This document shows positions 62,415 to 64,000 of a stretch of DNA of 64,000 nt, piece after piece. The position numbers were made by a program, and so were the translations under genes. The DNA is from Sphingopyxis sp. OPL5 (GTDB lineage: Bacteria > Pseudomonadota > Alphaproteobacteria > Sphingomonadales > Sphingomonadaceae), in assembly GCF_003797775.2 (NCBI RefSeq), contig NZ_CP060725.1, positions 620,001 through 684,000 on the forward strand, written 5' to 3'. A model generated the notes under the pieces. That model saw nothing but the letters and a program-made list of their open reading frames with translations, did no database searches and was not told where the DNA came from. Within the stretch, counting starts at the first letter, position 1. Each line of letters opens with the position of its first letter.

Positions 62415-64000
62415 ATGAAACTCTGGTTTGCTCTAATCGTCATTGCCGCATCTTTTTCCATGCTACATTTTGTCATCGCACCCGCCCTGGAAAAAAGCTG
62501 GAAGACCAGCGGGAATATCGGCAAATTCGCCAAATTGGGGACGATCGCCGCAACGAAGACGCTTGCCGACTTCCTGAAAATTGCGCTGATCGTCTTTGGC
62601 ATTGCCTTCCTGATCTTGACGATCCTGTCGTTGATAGCCCCCGTTTTCGGCGCCGGGCTGCTCGATGCCAGCTACGGATTTGTCGCCTGGCTCCACGCTC
62701 TCACCGAACCGGTCCGCAGCTTCCTCGGCGGCGCGATCTTCTGGATCGCCTTGCTGGGACTATTCTGGTGGGCGTGGCGGATGAAGAAGGGCGATCTGAC
62801 CAAAACGCTCGAAACCGAGCGGCGGCGACAGATCGACGTCCTGCTGGCGGAAAATGCGACCCTCGCGGACCTGCCGCCGACCGCGGACATGGACAAGCTG
62901 GCACAGAATATCGCGACCTGTGACATGCTCGCCGCCGACCTCGCCGGCACCCCGGATGCGGGCGCGCAATCCAAGTTGAAGCAACTCCTCGAATTGCGCG
63001 ACGCGTTGGTTTCACAATATGCCTTTCTCGATGTCGATCGCCGGATCGACCTGTCCGACGTGTCGATCGCCGACCCCGCGCCGGCAAAAGAGGGTTTCTG
63101 GTCCCGGTTGCGCCTCGGGCTTTTCAGCAAGGGCATGCAGAAAAGCCTCTCGGCGTCGGACAAGTTGCTGAGACGCGGCGGCATCGTGGCCGCCTGTCTC
63201 CTCGTCATCGGGGTCGGCTCGCCCGTGCTCGCCAATGCCGGACTTGTCCCCACGCTCGGTTCGATCAACGACATTCAAGTCTATCGATCGCAGCAGGAGG
63301 CACAGGATAGCCTCAAAAAGATCGCCAGGGCCGCGGTGCGAGAAGCGGCCGATGCCTCGCCGACCGCGAGTTCGCCGGTACCGAATTATCGGCTGGCGGC
63401 CGAGCAGTTCGCCCGCGCCCTTATCGCCTCGTCCGATTGGCGTTCGTCGGTGGCGCGGGCTCAGCCGGACCTTGCCGCGACTGCGGCGCGTCGGGTGGAC
63501 CTGCTGGTCGAAGAGGTCGCGATCCGCGACAATATCTTGCGCCAATTCTCGTCCAATGCAGCCGAGCGCGCGATTCCGATCCGCGGGGTCGGCTTTGCCG
63601 AAGCCGACGCCATGCCCGAAAGCGCGCGCCGACAATATGGCGAGTTTCGCGATTTCGTCGCTCGCAACGCGGTCGCGCCGCAGGGCAGCCCGCTCGTCGA
63701 CCGTATCGAGCGGTGGATGCGGGCGAAGGCGGGAGCATCGCCCGCCTTTCGCCAACGGCTTGCGGCCGGAATGGCGTCTTTTCGCCAGCCCGCGACGCTC
63801 GGCGACATGTTCGGGACCGTACTCGAGGAAACGCTGTCGTCCTCGCTCGACGCGGCGCTGCCCGATCCTGCGGACCGTGGGCTCTTCGCGGGTCAAGCGG
63901 ACGACGTAGCGCGCAAGGGCTTGCAGGACCCCGCATCGCGCATGGTGCAGGTCAAATTGACCGAGTTTCTGGCCGATATCGAATCGGGCCGTGGCTACGC
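62415..64000 (+). CDS. Large membrane-anchored protein of unknown function (partial, runs off the window)
   Basis: An open frame from ATG at 62415 with no stop to the window end, at least 528 residues. It begins with a signal-anchor-like helix (KLWFALIVIAASFSMLHFVIA), has further TM segments near 55-75 (IALIVFGIAFLILTILSLIA) and 105-125 (FLGGAIFWIALLGLFWWAW), a charged, coiled-coil-like stretch (about 125-200), and a hydrophobic segment near 260 (GGIVAACLLVIGVG). The rest is soluble and helical (SLKKIARAAVREAADASP). GGAAGG stands before the ATG. I recognise no family. Confidence 0.75.
   Translation, partial: MKLWFALIVIAASFSMLHFVIAPALEKSWKTSGNIGKFAKLGTIAATKTLADFLKIALIVFGIAFLILTILSLIAPVFGAGLLDASYGFVAWLHALTEPVRSFLGGAIFWIALLGLFWWAWRMKKGDLTKTLETERRRQIDVLLAENATLADLPPTADMDKLAQNIATCDMLAADLAGTPDAGAQSKLKQLLELRDALVSQYAFLDVDRRIDLSDVSIADPAPAKEGFWSRLRLGLFSKGMQKSLSASDKLLRRGGIVAACLLVIGVGSPVLANAGLVPTLGSINDIQVYRSQQEAQDSLKKIARAAVREAADASPTASSPVPNYRLAAEQFARALIASSDWRSSVARAQPDLAATAARRVDLLVEEVAIRDNILRQFSSNAAERAIPIRGVGFAEADAMPESARRQYGEFRDFVARNAVAPQGSPLVDRIERWMRAKAGASPAFRQRLAAGMASFRQPATLGDMFGTVLEETLSSSLDAALPDPADRGLFAGQADDVARKGLQDPASRMVQVKLTEFLADIESGRGY

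Overview
The window is high-GC, densely coded bacterial DNA. The gene content (GatCAB amidotransferase, PyrB with an inactive dihydroorotase, stand-alone ParA/SPOR proteins, a TonB-receptor remnant) and several families of palindromic intergenic repeats point to an alphaproteobacterium of the Sphingomonadales, probably Sphingopyxis or a close relative. The genus is an inference from gene content and style, not from an rRNA sequence.

Layout. Positions 1-6757 are the remains of an integrative/conjugative island beside a tRNA-Tyr gene: a P4-type integrase with repeated putative binding sites upstream, a truncated ParB-like gene, a thermonuclease, a DUF736 gene, a nucleotidyltransferase-HEPN fusion, an EexN-like entry-exclusion lipoprotein and a TonB-receptor fragment. 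From tRNA-Tyr to about 47 kb the content is mostly housekeeping: rlmB, a [2Fe-2S] ferredoxin, an AlkA-type glycosylase, trigger factor with a His-rich/Lys-Ala tail, tRNA-Leu, an amidohydrolase, two tandem copies of an unknown two-gene secreted cassette (14.9-17.8 kb), gatC-gatA-(new 54-aa ORF)-gatB, large membrane and hydrolase proteins, ruvX, pyrB-pyrX, a LuxR-type regulator, a ParA/SPOR locus (29.7-34.1 kb), an RTX protein, serB and miaA (start codons overlapping head to head), ilvB-ilvN-ilvC, and bioF-bioD-bioA.

From 47 to 64 kb the region is more accessory: an orphan VirB2-like pilin, an Rhs/YD-repeat gene split by one in-frame amber codon and followed by a small overlapping membrane-protein gene (candidate immunity), YceI, a rhodanese-like protein, leuA behind a leucine-rich leader peptide with mutually exclusive stems (a probable attenuator), a solitary AT-richer OLD-family ATPase/TOPRIM nuclease, an MbcA/ParS-like protein without its usual toxin, an acetyltransferase, and the 5' part of a large unrecognised membrane protein that runs off the end.

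How the genes work together: gatCAB makes Gln/Asn-tRNA by transamidation; ilvBNC and leuA supply branched-chain amino acids; bioFDA covers the later biotin steps (bioB and bioC are not here); pyrB-pyrX act in pyrimidine synthesis. The best candidates for undescribed biology are the duplicated B-A secreted cassette, the ParA-SPOR locus, the small ORF embedded in the gat operon, and the Rhs C-terminus with its overlapping membrane gene.
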